Part shown: positions 22,801-30,444 of the stretch, in pieces | How positions within the stretch are numbered: position 1 is the stretch's first letter | How the letters are laid out: every line of letters begins with the position of its first letter | Origin: Pleodorina starrii | Lineage: Eukaryota > Chlorophyta > Chlorophyceae > Chlamydomonadales > Volvocaceae | Direction of reading: 5' to 3' | DNA length: 64,000 bases | NCBI GenBank assembly: GCA_030267565.1 | Contig: BRXU01000002.1 | Coordinates: forward strand, 8,747,001-8,811,000 | Position numbers and translations under genes: made by a program | Notes under the pieces: model-generated | Told to the model about the DNA's origin: nothing | The model's input: only the letters and a program-made list of their open reading frames with translations | The model's database searches: none

Positions 22801-25800
22801 CATTATGATTGCAACAATCAGTCGTCGGTCACGTGCAAACTTCCGTGACATGGAAATAACATCCGTCAGGTATAAGGACATGATCAGTAATTAATAAGTT
22901 ATTAATGAAATTGGTGTTCATTTATAACAATTAAGTTAACACCAATTAAATGTTTAACTATATTAAAATAATATAGTTAAACAAAATTTAATTAAGTATG
23001 ATAACTAATGTATTTATTATAATTTCCTTATTTATTATAATGTTTTTATTGTAATTTGCCTTCTTTGGTGGTTGACCACCGCGTTCACACGCAGGTCATC
23101 GTGGTCTTTTTCGGCAACATCATTGCGGGGTCCTTCTTTAACCAGGTGGGTGGGTGCGTGGGTGGATGGATGGCTGTCTGTCTTGTAACTCAGCTGACGT
23201 GGTTCAGACGCACGCATGCGGGATTTTCAGGCTGGCTCGGCAATGGAGGATGGGCATCGTCACCTATCTATCTACGTATATACTGACGAACTATGCAAAC
23301 ATATTCTCTCATGTGTGTTGTTGGCGTGGGTACGTGGCGCTGTTAGTTGGACACCGACGATGGCCCATCTATCTGGACAGTGCTTGTGGATGGGCGCATG
23401 CGTCATACATGATTTTATTTTTTTCTCCCTAGATGACAAAACGTGAATACGTCGGCTTGCTTTGCTGCTCGTTATTTATTATTACATACAGTAATAATTT
23501 ACCGATGTACCGTCTGCTTCGTATCGCCGCCAGTCTTCTCTACCCCAAATTCCCTCCGATTATATGGAGTTCCACCGATCATAACTTCAATCTACGGTGA
23601 TCCCGGTGATCCGATCCCTCCTCAGCTGAACCAGTGGGTGAAGAATCCAGGCAGCGTCGTCACCACCCTCGGGAAGGCCATTCCCATGACATCCACCTTC
23701 TTCATCACCTACGTGCTGACCAACGTGAGTAATAAGCCCACGTTTTGCCTTCATCTAGCTTGCATTGGGGTGCTTCCGCAGATTTTTATTGTCATTGGAA
23801 GCTTCCATTTTTGGTGATGACTGGGTGCTGGGGACGGATGGGACCCATGCATGTAGTCGACTTGCTTCGTCGCGCAACCGACAATCGCCGTAAATAACAA
23901 AGTCAAGACAGCTAGCCGCGCCGGCTGAAAGCGAATGCACACGATTTTCGTGTGTTTGTTATGTAAGGCCTTCGCGATTAAGACAACATATTTGTGTGTA
24001 TGGGTCGTCTTCTCCAGCGATCGCGATAGATCGTGGTTCAGCCGCCGCCTGGTCGATTCCGGCAGCAGTAGTCCAACAAGTAAGGCGAACGCACGATCAA
24101 GCAAGCACGCGCTTTCATTACAAAATACGAGTTACCAAACATAACCATCATCAAGCATCTGTTATAAACTGCATGGCTGCTAGCTATCCTGCGTTAGTTT
24201 ATCACGCACTTGTGCGACTGTATGTCCTGGAAAAAAATAAGACACGACGAAACAACTCACGATAGACGGACGTCGATGTCATACATTTCTTCTTGGGAGC
24301 ACATCGTTCACCCACCACCTAAAACCGGCTGCAACGATCGTTATGACAGGTGCTTGCCGTATCAATAAGCCTTATTATACGCAAAGGGACTGTACAACTT
24401 AGCCCCTGGTGCCCGTAATGTGGGTCGGTGTGATTGGTAGATGTTGTCGTTGGATGTTGTCGTTACTGAATACGATGCGTCGTATGCAGAATAGTTTTTC
24501 AGGCACAATTCAGTTTTAAATTCTCTATAAGCTTCAGTAATTGTATTCACGCGAGGTCGCGTCTATGTGTCAAATCGTTATACGCTCTGCCGTACACAAG
24601 CATCACCCTACATTACGGGCTGAACAGGTTGGCTCCTGTCCACTCAATACCCCCACCCCGCATCCTAAATAAAACTGTCTAATGCCACCCGCCGCCGATT
24701 TTTTTCATGCACAAATAAACACGGAAGACTCCAAATGCAACAAGCAAGGAATGAAGGAATGAAATCTTGCTTGGTTGAAACTTGCTGCCAACCAACGATC
24801 ACAGGGCTTGGGCGTCAAGTCGCTCGCCTTCATTCGCCTGCCGGGTTTCGTCATCTTTTGGATTCTGTCGAAGTTCGCCGGCAGCCCACGCGCCCGGCAG
24901 CGCATGTGGATGTACCAGTATACGGACAACGGAACCACGGTGGTGGACCACACGATCACCCTTCTCATCGGCCTGGTGTGTGGGTGTGTGGGTGTGTGGG
25001 TGTGTGGGTGGATGGGTGGCGTGCTGTGAATGAATGCGCGGGCATCCAACGAAATACGTAATGATGTTCCTTCCGTTTATCAATAGCCGCAATGGATGGA
25101 TGGGATTGCATGGTCTGCTGCAACGCACTCCCCCTCGCTCGCTCCTCCCATGCACCTCCCACCTCCCACCTCCCGCGCGCGGGACTCCATCCAAAGTCGC
25201 GGACGACCGTTCACGATTACACGGTTTCACAATTACCTGCATTCATGTTTTCTATCTCCGATGTGATGTGTGATAACGTGGTTGGATCTAGCCCTAACAT
25301 GACCGTTACAAACACGGTTTCGTTACAAACAAATTATAACAAGAGCTTACAGGAGGCCTGGTCATCCCGTTCGTTGTTTTCATGCACGTAAAATCCCGGA
25401 GCGTCTGCTGTCTTCACCGTCCTGCCCATCGAGCCGTTAGTCTGGAAGCCCGCCACGCCGCTCCATTTCCTGCCCACCCGCTGCCTTCCCAACGTTTACG
25501 CCGCCATCCCTTCCGTCACTCACTCACTCACTCGCTCTTGTCTCTCCCGCGCCATACCCACCCACCCACCCACCCTACCGTGCCGCCCCCTCCGCCCGCA
25601 GACGTTTTCCTGCATCAACCCCATCGTGTGCCCCGCCGCACTGGCCTACTTCTGCGTCAACCTCCTGGGCGAGACCTACAACAACGTGTACGTCTTCAGG
25701 CGCCAGTACGAGAGCGCTGGCCGGCTGTGGAAGACGGTGTGTGCGCCTGTTGCTGTATGTGCGCGTGCGTGTGCGTGTGCGTGTATGTACCATACGATAT

Positions 25801-28392
25801 ATGCGTGAGGTGCCATCCAGGGCAGGAGGTTCTAGAGGCGGGGGAGGGGCTTGATTGCAGACGACAGCGGAGTGCATTGCATGTGCATGCTCGCGTTCGT
25901 TAGGGCGCGGCGGTCCTACATACCTACATGCATCCATACCTACCGTCGTACATACTTCCCTCACACACCCACCCTCCCTCCCTCGATCCCTCCTTCCTTC
26001 CTTCCTCTCCTACCGACCTCGCTCCCTCCGCTCCTTCCGCTCCCTCCGCTCCCTCCCTTCTCTCCGCTCCCTCCGCTCCCTCCCTCCCTCCCCCCTCCCC
26101 CTGCCTGCATAGGTGTACAACCAGGTGATGGTGGGTCTGTACATCATGCAGCTGACCATGCTGGGCCTGCTGGGCCTCAAGAAGTTCAAGTACGCGCCGC
26201 TGTCCGTACCGCTGCTGCTCTTCTCGGTGGGCTGCCACATCAGCACGCTGCGACTCTACAAGCGACCCTGGTGAGAGGGAGAGAGAAAGGTGGAGCTGGA
26301 GAGAAAGGCGGGGCGGGCCCAATCGGATGGAAGCGCAAGCAAGTGAAATCGAAATCGAAACTGAAAACAAAAGCAGGAGCGAAAGCGATCGATGTCCTTT
26401 GCTTGCGTCCATGGCTTCGTGTGCGTGCGTGCGTGCGTGTCATCCAGCAGGGGCCGTTCGTTTAACCGCCGCCTGTGCGTCGACGAGTGAACCACTAAAG
26501 CAGTCAGATGACTCATCACCCAACGAACCGCCCAACTAATAACCGCCCAGGTCGGTTACTGCGCTCCACGACGCTGCGGATCTGGACATGTGGGAGGCGG
26601 ATCGCCGCCGCCAGGAGCTTCTGCGCGCGGCTCGACAGGTGGGTGGGCGCGTAGGTAGCTAGACAGGTGGCTGCGTGCGAGGAGGGCTGCGTACCTGTGT
26701 GTTGTACAGTACGTGCGTGCGAGCATGCGCGCGTGTGTCCGGCTTGCTTGTGCGTCCGGCTTGATTGGTTGATTTGATCGCTCGGTTGTTTTACCTGTGT
26801 GTCATACGTACATGACTCTCACGCACCTCAAGAACTAGTTCGGCAGTGACGGACAGCGACAGTGCAAGTAGCTAGGTGGGGACGGGAGGAAGGAAGCGGC
26901 GTGCACCACGCACTTCATGCGCACCTACAATCGGCCGGATGTGTCTGTGCCAGCCATGAATGCGCGCGTCGTCTCCCACTCTGGGAACGCCACTTCTTCA
27001 TGGCCACATGCATGGCTGGTTCATGGCGGAGGCAGGGTTATTTTCATGGGGATCCCCGTATGCACAAACGCACGCACGCACGCACACGCACGCACACACA
27101 GGAGCGCAAGGCCGCGAGCTCAGGCCGGGGACCTCTGGAGGCGGTGGAGGAGGGCGAGGCGGCGGGCGGCGGCGCGGGGGGCGGTGAGGTGGGGGCGGCC
27201 AGGGCGACGACGACGGCGATGCGGACGATCCCGGCGGCGGCGGCTGCAGCGGGTACGATCGAGGGTACAAGGGGTATTTACCAGTCGCTTGCTAGGGGTG
27301 GGTCATTTGGTGCGGGTCCGTACAGGCCGATGAAGGCCCGCCCGCCCGCCCGTTTCACCCAAGCTGCAAGTCAATCTGATTCATTGCCTGATTGATTGGT
27401 TGAGCGATCGATAGATAGGGCGATCGAGCGACTCACGCACACATTGATGAGTGCTCACCCGCCCGTACACACGTATGGCCGATTCCGTTCCGTTCCGCAG
27501 GCCCGGTGGAGCGGCAGTTCCGCCGGGCGCTAGTGGACGAGCGAGCGGCGTTGGATCTGCGGCCGGAGGAGGCTGAGCGAATCGGGGACCTGTACAAGGA
27601 CCCATGCTTCAAGGTGCGTGCGTGCGTCGTGGGTGATGAGGTAGGGGCTAAACGAACCCTCGCCTATCTAACAGCGAACAGCTTTCAAGCATTGCCTTGC
27701 CGTCGTCTTATTATTACGTACATCGATCATTTATCGTTCCTCGTCACATCCATTCATGAACTAACGTACCTGTTTCTCATCGAAGGTTGGTTATTGGTTC
27801 GTTGCAAGGCAGCAGCAGCAGCAGACCCACGCGCGCAGCCACGTACGTGCGTGTTGTAAGGCGCAGCGAGTTACACCTACCTACATACCCTGCTGCCTGC
27901 CCCTCGTCATTGCCCCATCAGCACGGGCATGGCTGGCCACATTACCAGTCCTGAATCATCACTAAGTAAATTGTTTCCATCACCATTCGTTTTATTACCA
28001 ATCGCATCGTAGCCCTGTCACCAATCCGCCGCCGACCTATGTCTTCATCACCATGAATGAATGTTTTATTTATTAAGCAATGCCCTTGTAGCCCTTCATT
28101 CCCGATTTCGCTCGCTCGCTCGCTCGCTCGATCGCTCCTTCAGGTGAAGCTGCACAAGCTTTCCAAGTTGGAAGCACTGGCAGCCGACCTGCGACCCCGA
28201 ATGGACTCGCTGAACTCCTGGACGGCACGGCTCAAGAAGGGCGGCGGTGGAGGCGGCGGCGGCGACGGAGGAGGAGGAGGAGGCGGGGGGAACGGACAGG
28301 AGAACCTGACGGAGGCGCCGCCCCTGGAGGTGACAGAGTATGACAGCTCCCGGCTGTCCGACGACGGAGATACGGAGGATTCAGCGCCTTAG
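2027..28392 (+). CDS. OSCA/CSC1/TMEM63-family cation channel, 26 exons
   Basis: Predicted 1,249-aa membrane protein of the OSCA/CSC1 (DUF221) family of mechanically or osmotically gated, Ca-permeable channels. Exons: 2027-2154, 2693-2838, 3392-3489, 4332-4478, 4677-4793, 5929-6251, 6588-7182, 7440-7601, 7974-8102, 19414-19491, 19831-19899, 20436-20480, 20700-20767, 21174-21323, 21920-21977, 22308-22404, 22583-22707, 23095-23145, 23626-23724, 24805-24975, 25602-25736, 26113-26270, 26551-26638, 27102-27252, 27501-27613, 28144-28392. Every junction is GT-AG and all phases match. The N-terminal TM segment (aa ~8-28) is followed by a TYPEEDIIDETGLD-type motif, two more TM segments (aa ~95-117, 155-173), a cytosolic domain beginning VLVTDIP, then the 7-TM channel region (aa ~750-1050) with WAAFWMMTLFFMIPVTAIQ. 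Exons 6-7 (aa ~213-518) add a Ser/Ala/Gly-rich insertion inside the cytosolic domain; exons 24 and 26 form a Gly-rich, acidic tail. The start is the first ATG giving the typical N-terminus. A small exon between exons 5 and 6 could be missed. Introns not listed separately show nothing recognisable, including the ~1.1-kb intron at 23725-24804. Plasma-membrane location is inferred from the family. Confidence 0.9.
8135..9024. repeat. (ATGT)n array, 890 bp, 3' tail of the LINE
   Basis: About 222 tandem ATGT units with one interruption near 8905 (TAAG). It directly adjoins the 3' end of the minus-strand LINE, which ends ...CTGTAACGAC and then runs into (ACAT)n. The array has no stop codon in any of six frames, so the long MYVC and HTYI open frames across it are not genes. 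Confidence 0.95.
9025..9831 (-). other. LINE 3' UTR
   Basis: Non-coding sequence between the ORF2 stop and the microsatellite tail. On the minus strand its end reads ...GGCCAGCGTCAGGGCCCGG, then a TGTAA word about 20 nt before the tail. The same sequence recurs at 17465-18396 and in part at 18397-19076, and the terminal 70 bp recur in diverged form at 16871. Confidence 0.75.
9832..14409 (-). CDS. LINE ORF2: APE-type endonuclease and reverse transcriptase
   Basis: 1,525-aa polyprotein, uninterrupted. The N-terminal APE-like endonuclease (aa ~12-290) shows LQET near 57, GDFNF near 186 and SDHRL near 278, the usual catalytic landmarks. The reverse transcriptase (aa ~530-800) shows KAPGWDGLPAELYRAF near 540, LDFAKAYDTV, GVRQGCPLAPLL and the catalytic FADD near 770. 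A Pro-rich linker follows, and a Cys/His cluster (CKCG...H...C near aa 1368-1390) resembles the zf-RVT motif of L1-clade elements. Its role is target-primed reverse transcription. The ATG overlaps the ORF1 stop as ATGA, so translation by reinitiation is likely. All landmarks I looked for are intact. Confidence 0.92.
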   Translation of the reverse strand: MRAARGQGGRAQITRPLRVASHNMGGLRVWEARAAARFEAAMQLWAQLQLDVVCLQETHHTGDPDRSALEAALTAAADRLHQPGWTIAAHSYSNSQHTAGVAILVRANLLPPRAIEALPAPAGVPAGWLTECRFQWGGHHVRVCSVYFPQAGRDGAAGLRQQLCQAGLAPAAADAAADGSVLLWCGDFNFVENPALDCPSPDLRAADAAPSMQLQEAAAAAGMVDSFRTLHPQRREFTYLYRGPRPGGSRLDRIYLPEAACPYLAKAYINVTSPSDHRLAIAHIAARQPPPNTNLPRRLRLHCLAHADLKRSLGDWLDEEVGAAPTGGEHPQQAVLDWWPAFKRRLTAQVARLNREAQTRRVRPAASVQQLAAAAQEAASALDADPSNEERLAAAVEAQVAVQKGMRAAANEAARDARRNRISEGERPSRALTALIREQSDGGNGGGPGPSMLRDPRTGQLVSDARRLPQIIANFWQDVSALPSEAELPASVKQQAQAQVLEALRDHPLRLPADPEDPVGRAQVGSTEVAAALKATPRGKAPGWDGLPAELYRAFQRQFAPLLADLYTAIGTTGNMPARFTEGIIKVLYKKGDPTQPGNYRPITLLNTDYRILAKVMANRLGPALNAAISAEQTAFLPGRHIGASIFTLRYLPHLLRRQGRNALVAFLDFAKAYDTVHRDFLVAAMAELGASEQLRKWVQTLLADTQARALVGGRQSEPVSMAAGVRQGCPLAPLLYLFVAQALLSWLQRKGLGIRLDPADAELTTAVQFADDGEVFLEGDHTVQAFLDATETFAQATGQRLNRDKVELLRVGHLPAQPQQPPQQPPPQQPPGPPEAGAQLPPPAPPPPAPGPPQAPAPAHAPAVPNIQGLRLVPAATALGAGFSNNPTGQQSNWHRAGEEIRKRMHRVTRLRLSVFGSCNLISAYALQIRTYHWEHGGRGGGEEARQVERWAAQAGDRRVSPMQPCQRLTGLPGQLMWGAARDGGCGLLPLTLHTRAREAVKAAKLARTASQPADNAHSSVRTFAQLLRGYHPLLSPGSVLTTGVAQGGMPHPGTDPLPADVTTLLVALSYLPPVQDVDTTPLPAAGDWCLNIPLWGNPLLPNGAQPTSGAAEAGDAADAQAADPDFAPEEEDWDMAPNPLPRPGLESRHRRLAACRALRTVGDLMRVTQAAASAPRAAGEWEAWVTANLDPSDLTGFRRTTTIDAINRLTADISPEWRAAAATVLAHPERAAGLDTEETIRARFVGRVGWRFGGSLSIKLRDLSVRQATQMQMQPVTERRARLHAAYEREAREQPAAAAAAAGAHPPGHQPAAAEVAPAASVLAMLRRMWPIKWEREHFETLWRLAQDGVPLPGNSHIRGAAPEQCKCGAYGGAGPHACSPRAHHFWECPVAQAVVQQIAAHVPGPITRANVWLAEPPPGVQQCVWDVICLAALTAMERARVGLWAVRNSPTAPDAPDPVEVAKARAALDFWQRVRGFAELDVPRRGWEGVGPDHPILAAVNGHIQCVQHAGMGMEGEGGVVE
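14406..15776 (-). CDS. LINE ORF1, Ala/Glu/Arg-rich coiled-coil protein
   Basis: A 456-aa frame from the first ATG outside the microsatellite (reading MHHLVRLEAEARARAQ) to the TGA that overlaps the ORF2 start. It contains about ten 6-residue repeats of the AERAAA type (encoded near 15280-15460 by an 18-bp tandem repeat), predicted to form a long helix, followed by Gln/Pro-rich and basic stretches. I see no RRM and no CCHC zinc knuckle. ORF1 proteins of L1-type elements bind RNA and form trimers; that role is inferred from position only. The open frame continues upstream into the ATGT array, which codes nothing meaningful, so the true N-terminus may have been lost by 5' truncation. Confidence 0.7.
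   Translation of the reverse strand: MHHLVRLEAEARARAQPTGRATAPQAEHPVDPRPAAAARAADTTAPQRTTPAAPATTQVAGTAQQLGADDAATALARRTEEIREQNDRETRAQQAALREQLGLERRTAAAAERAAAAERAAAAERAAAAERAAAAERAAAAERAAAAERAAAAERATAAERAAAADATATAGTPEGPANTAALAHEATVQAATTAGPTDARQHQQEEQAAAPANADSAEEHAAIAAEPAVGQPQQPPQQRQPQQQQLTPAAPRRTPRQTQRTPGAGGSCPTGLAATETPTAMTPADPSASAQKERGRQRSPCETSPEEASARKRPSQGRCIADLTDAEILARADARQAKGGGGWTRKAGESDAAVVLRLRGRSAKVRGTVGDAMREKSASTRRKPAGDRTPASAARQAHTCSLSPSQRSSASTPAASLRAFSLELRLSQASQDGAQTNADQPPQAPAAATPLAPQQ
15280..15462 (-). repeat. 18-bp coding tandem repeat in LINE ORF1
   Basis: About ten copies of an 18-bp GC-rich unit encoding the hexapeptide AERAAA, with small variants (ERATAA, ADATAT) at one end. The copies are nearly identical, so they probably expand and contract by slippage. 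Confidence 0.8.
15777..16870. repeat. Second (ATGT)n array, about 1.1 kb
   Basis: About 273 ATGT units with one GCATG variant near 15801. On its left it touches the 5' end of the LINE ORF1. On its right it touches a sequence ending ...GATATGTAACAGT on the minus strand, a diverged match to the LINE 3' end. The array is therefore best read as the 3' tail of that second element, into which the LINE inserted. Confidence 0.93.
16871..17030 (-). mobile_element. SINE-like element with LINE-derived 3' tail
   Basis: On the minus strand, GGCGCAGCGGTTAGCAC (plus coordinates 16996-17012) matches a tRNA-type polymerase III A box. The next ~130 bp end in GGCGGTCTCCCGT...GGGTTAGCG...GGCCAGTGTCGG...CAGATATGTAACAGT, which aligns with the LINE 3' end at 9025-9110, and then run into (ACAT)n. 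A tRNA-like head joined to a LINE-like tail is the standard SINE plan. I found no good B box in this copy, so it may be rearranged. Confidence 0.5.
17031..17412. other. Unassigned repeat-like DNA inside intron 9
   Basis: About 380 bp between the SINE-like piece and the tRNA-like fragment. It has no coding potential I can recognise and is probably the body of another retroelement, since both ends carry tRNA-like or LINE-like sequence. Confidence 0.4.
17413..17466 (-). repeat. tRNA-Thr(AGT)-like 3' half, probably a SINE head
   Basis: Minus strand: TCAGAGCACCGGG (D-arm 3' half and anticodon stem), a TTAGTAA loop with AGT in the anticodon position, and GAGTTCGATCCCC (T arm and B box) followed by AGAGTCGGC, resembling an acceptor 3' strand. 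The 5' half of the tRNA is missing and is replaced exactly by the 3' end of a LINE fragment. It is not a functional tRNA gene. Confidence 0.5.
17465..18396 (-). mobile_element. 5'-truncated LINE fragment 1
   Basis: Near-identical to 9049-9975 of the full LINE: most of the 3' UTR plus the last ~48 codons of ORF2, with scattered substitutions and small indels. The last ~25 bp of the LINE 3' end are missing and replaced by the tRNA-like fragment. 5' truncation is typical of LINE insertions. Confidence 0.85.
18397..19076 (-). mobile_element. LINE fragment 2 (internal 3' UTR piece)
   Basis: Matches 9199-9883 of the full LINE almost exactly, lacking the 3'-most ~175 bp. It is joined head-on to fragment 1 at about 18397 and ends at its other side against the TACTG-type simple repeat. 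It is closer to the full-length element than fragment 1 is. Confidence 0.85.
19077..19222. repeat. TACTG(TACG/TATG) simple repeat
   Basis: About 145 bp of alternating GTACTGTA, TGTACTGTACG and GTATGTATGT units. It bounds the nested retroelement cluster on the right. The GTAT-rich end resembles the arrays on the left and is probably what remains of the microsatellite that received the first insertion. Confidence 0.85.
20481..20548 (+). repeat. G-rich 19-bp tandem repeat at a 5' splice site
   Basis: Three copies of a 19-bp unit (GTGGGTGGGTGGCTGGGG-like; GGCTGGGG recurs at 20491, 20510 and 20529) start exactly at the donor of intron 12. Each unit repeats GTGGGT donor-like words and G-runs able to form a G-quadruplex. 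Confidence 0.7.
21485..21704 (+). mobile_element. SINE-like repeat pair in intron 14
   Basis: Two direct copies of a ~58-bp sequence (21485-21540 and 21644-21704, both containing AGGCGTCGCA and CTTTGCTCCGCCCAAGC) flank a segment with GTTCGATCC at 21593-21601, which fits a polymerase III B box in a T-arm context. This looks like two SINE 3' ends with one tRNA-like head between them. Start and end are approximate. Confidence 0.45.
22880..23056. repeat. AT-rich palindromic tract in intron 17
   Basis: An isolated ~175-bp AT-rich stretch in otherwise GC-rich DNA. It holds two adjacent hairpins: arms 22909-22918/22938-22947 (AATTGGTGTT) and 22952-22964/22970-22982 (GTTTAACTATATT, perfect, 5-nt loop). 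It could be an organelle-derived insertion or a small palindromic element; no coding content. Confidence 0.6.
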
Positions 28393-28763
28393 AACCCTTA
28401 ATAACATAAAACATATATCTGTTGTGTGACGTTTATTTGCCATACGCGTGCAGAATGGTGTCTCATGGATGTATGACGCGCGGGATGGGTACAGAGCGGA
28501 GGACACACAACATACACAGCGGGGATTGCACGGCAGGGGCGGATGATATGACGGACGGCAGACCGACGGTGCGGTGCGGTGCGCATGACCCGCATAGAAG
28601 ATGAACGAAGGCGGGGGATGGAAGGGGTTAGATGTACGTAATAAAGATGACGTAACCGCGCGCAGCGATGGAACGGAGGCTACGCACGTCGTCGGCGAAC
28701 AGACCCCACATACAACAGCAATTCGATCGGGAGGAGGGATTGCAGGTTCGTTGCATTGCAGGC

Positions 28764-28768
28764 TGTAA
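28764..28768 (+). terminator. Candidate TGTAA polyadenylation signal, channel gene
   Basis: First TGTAA after the channel gene stop codon, 372 bp downstream. TGTAA is the usual volvocine polyadenylation word; the choice among later copies (such as near 28939) is open. Confidence 0.4.
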
Positions 28769-29821
28769 GGAAAGCAGCTGTGTGTCGGCTCGAGTTTGGG
28801 TGGTAAGAATTGCTTCGTATCGGTCGGCGGGCTTGCATTGCCCTTACTTGGTCAATCACATGGGGCATCGTTTAGCAAGCGAGGCCATTGCATTGGCTGG
28901 TCACATCCACAGAGCATGGCGTAGCTTGTCGGGAGAGTGTAACGAACTGGGCATGTGTATGTGCCGTTGTGAATTTAGATTCCTTTTATATTTGGCCGTT
29001 GCTTGCTTGTGGTTCGCGCGGCTCAGGTGGGCGGGCGGGGCTGATCCTTCTGCTGCGTTGAGGCCCGCAGCGAGCAGCAGCGGGCGCATGCACCTTTTCC
29101 CCTTCGGGGTGCTTGCCTATTTAGGACAGACCCATATGTACACTACATGTAGATAGATGTGCAACGTGGCAGTTCTGCTCCCGTCTTGTCTACGTAGTTT
29201 CGATTAGCTTCCTTGGTGCACCATCGATCCATACATGCGTCCACATTACCGCTATCGACGTTTCCATCCATCCTGGACGACGTACGTAATAATACGTGCC
29301 GTACAACTGTTTTTATAGATAGTTTGATCTGGTTGGAACCGACATTATTGCTTGTATGTCAGGGTAGGTGTGTGTGCGAGGCAGGGTGTGTGGCCGCCGG
29401 TGGGGACGGCTCGCTGGCGATGTCTGCTACCGGAAACGCCAAGTAAAAATATGTATATATATGTAAACATGCTGCTGCCACGTGCACGCACGCACGCAGA
29501 TGTGGCTGTGGCTGTGGCCGCCGATCCGTCCGACGCCGCCCCAGACGATGTGTGTGGAGCGAGGCGGCAGATGAATGCATCCGCCCCGACCCGGGGATGG
29601 ATACACACGCGCGGAACCGACAAACCAGGGTGCCGTATAATCCATATGTCGATTCATTGATGTTAAACGTCAAAGAGGCAAATTCCGTCATCCAGACAGC
29701 TAAGTAAGATATTCCAATAATACATCCACCCTCCTTCCCTCTCCTTCACGCACGCATCAGCCTGCCCTCGTCTGCTGCTCACCAAACAAATGCGTACATG
29801 CCACATATATACGGCACATAT

Positions 29822-29826
29822 TTACA
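29822..29826 (-). terminator. Candidate TGTAA polyadenylation signal, AP2 gene
   Basis: TTACA on the plus strand, so TGTAA on the minus strand, about 620 bp past the AP2 gene stop. I saw no nearer copy. Confidence 0.3.
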
Positions 29827-30444
29827 TGAATTTAGATGTTGACTACGTATGTATACCTTGCATTTCACTCTTGAGATATGTAAAAGCGTCATCATGCGAA
29901 CAGCTAATAATATATCACAGGCGTAAGGACCCATGTGTCGGCTACGATTTGTCCAAGCCACATCGTCACAGCGCGTGGCGTATGTACGCGTGAAAACGTT
30001 TCTGTACAAAATTAAAAAAAATGTGCGTTAAGAAAGCTATTAATGCTTGTACTTTATTTCTTACCAGTCCGAAATAAACATACACTGCGCTTCCAATTTC
30101 CGGCAAACCGAATGTATAGCAAATAAAATATCAGTGGACGACGGCCATTGTTGAATATATTATTATGTTTATTATACGTACATACCCACGCACACTGGCG
30201 GGATACAGATATATAGAGACGGATCCCCGAGAGATGGCTTGCGTTCTTCAAGCTTTGCTCAGGCCTTGAGCCCATAACTCCATAAAGCGTAGGTAGAATT
30301 AGCCACCCTCACGCCATGATTTACGTAGCTGCCCCGGGGTCAGTGCCACGTGTGTAAGTATGCTGCTAGTTGCGTACCGCCCAACGTTGCCCAGAGTTAA
30401 CTGCGCATCCACCCTCGCAGGTCGCCCGCCGCCGCCCGCCTTCT

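Larger units (their letters stand above)
28393..30444. other. Convergent intergenic region
   Basis: The channel gene ends at 28392 on the plus strand and the AP2 gene ends at 30445 on the minus strand, so this 2 kb holds both 3' UTRs. No third gene could be supported. The centre (29600-30200) is AT-richer than the flanks. Confidence 0.6.
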
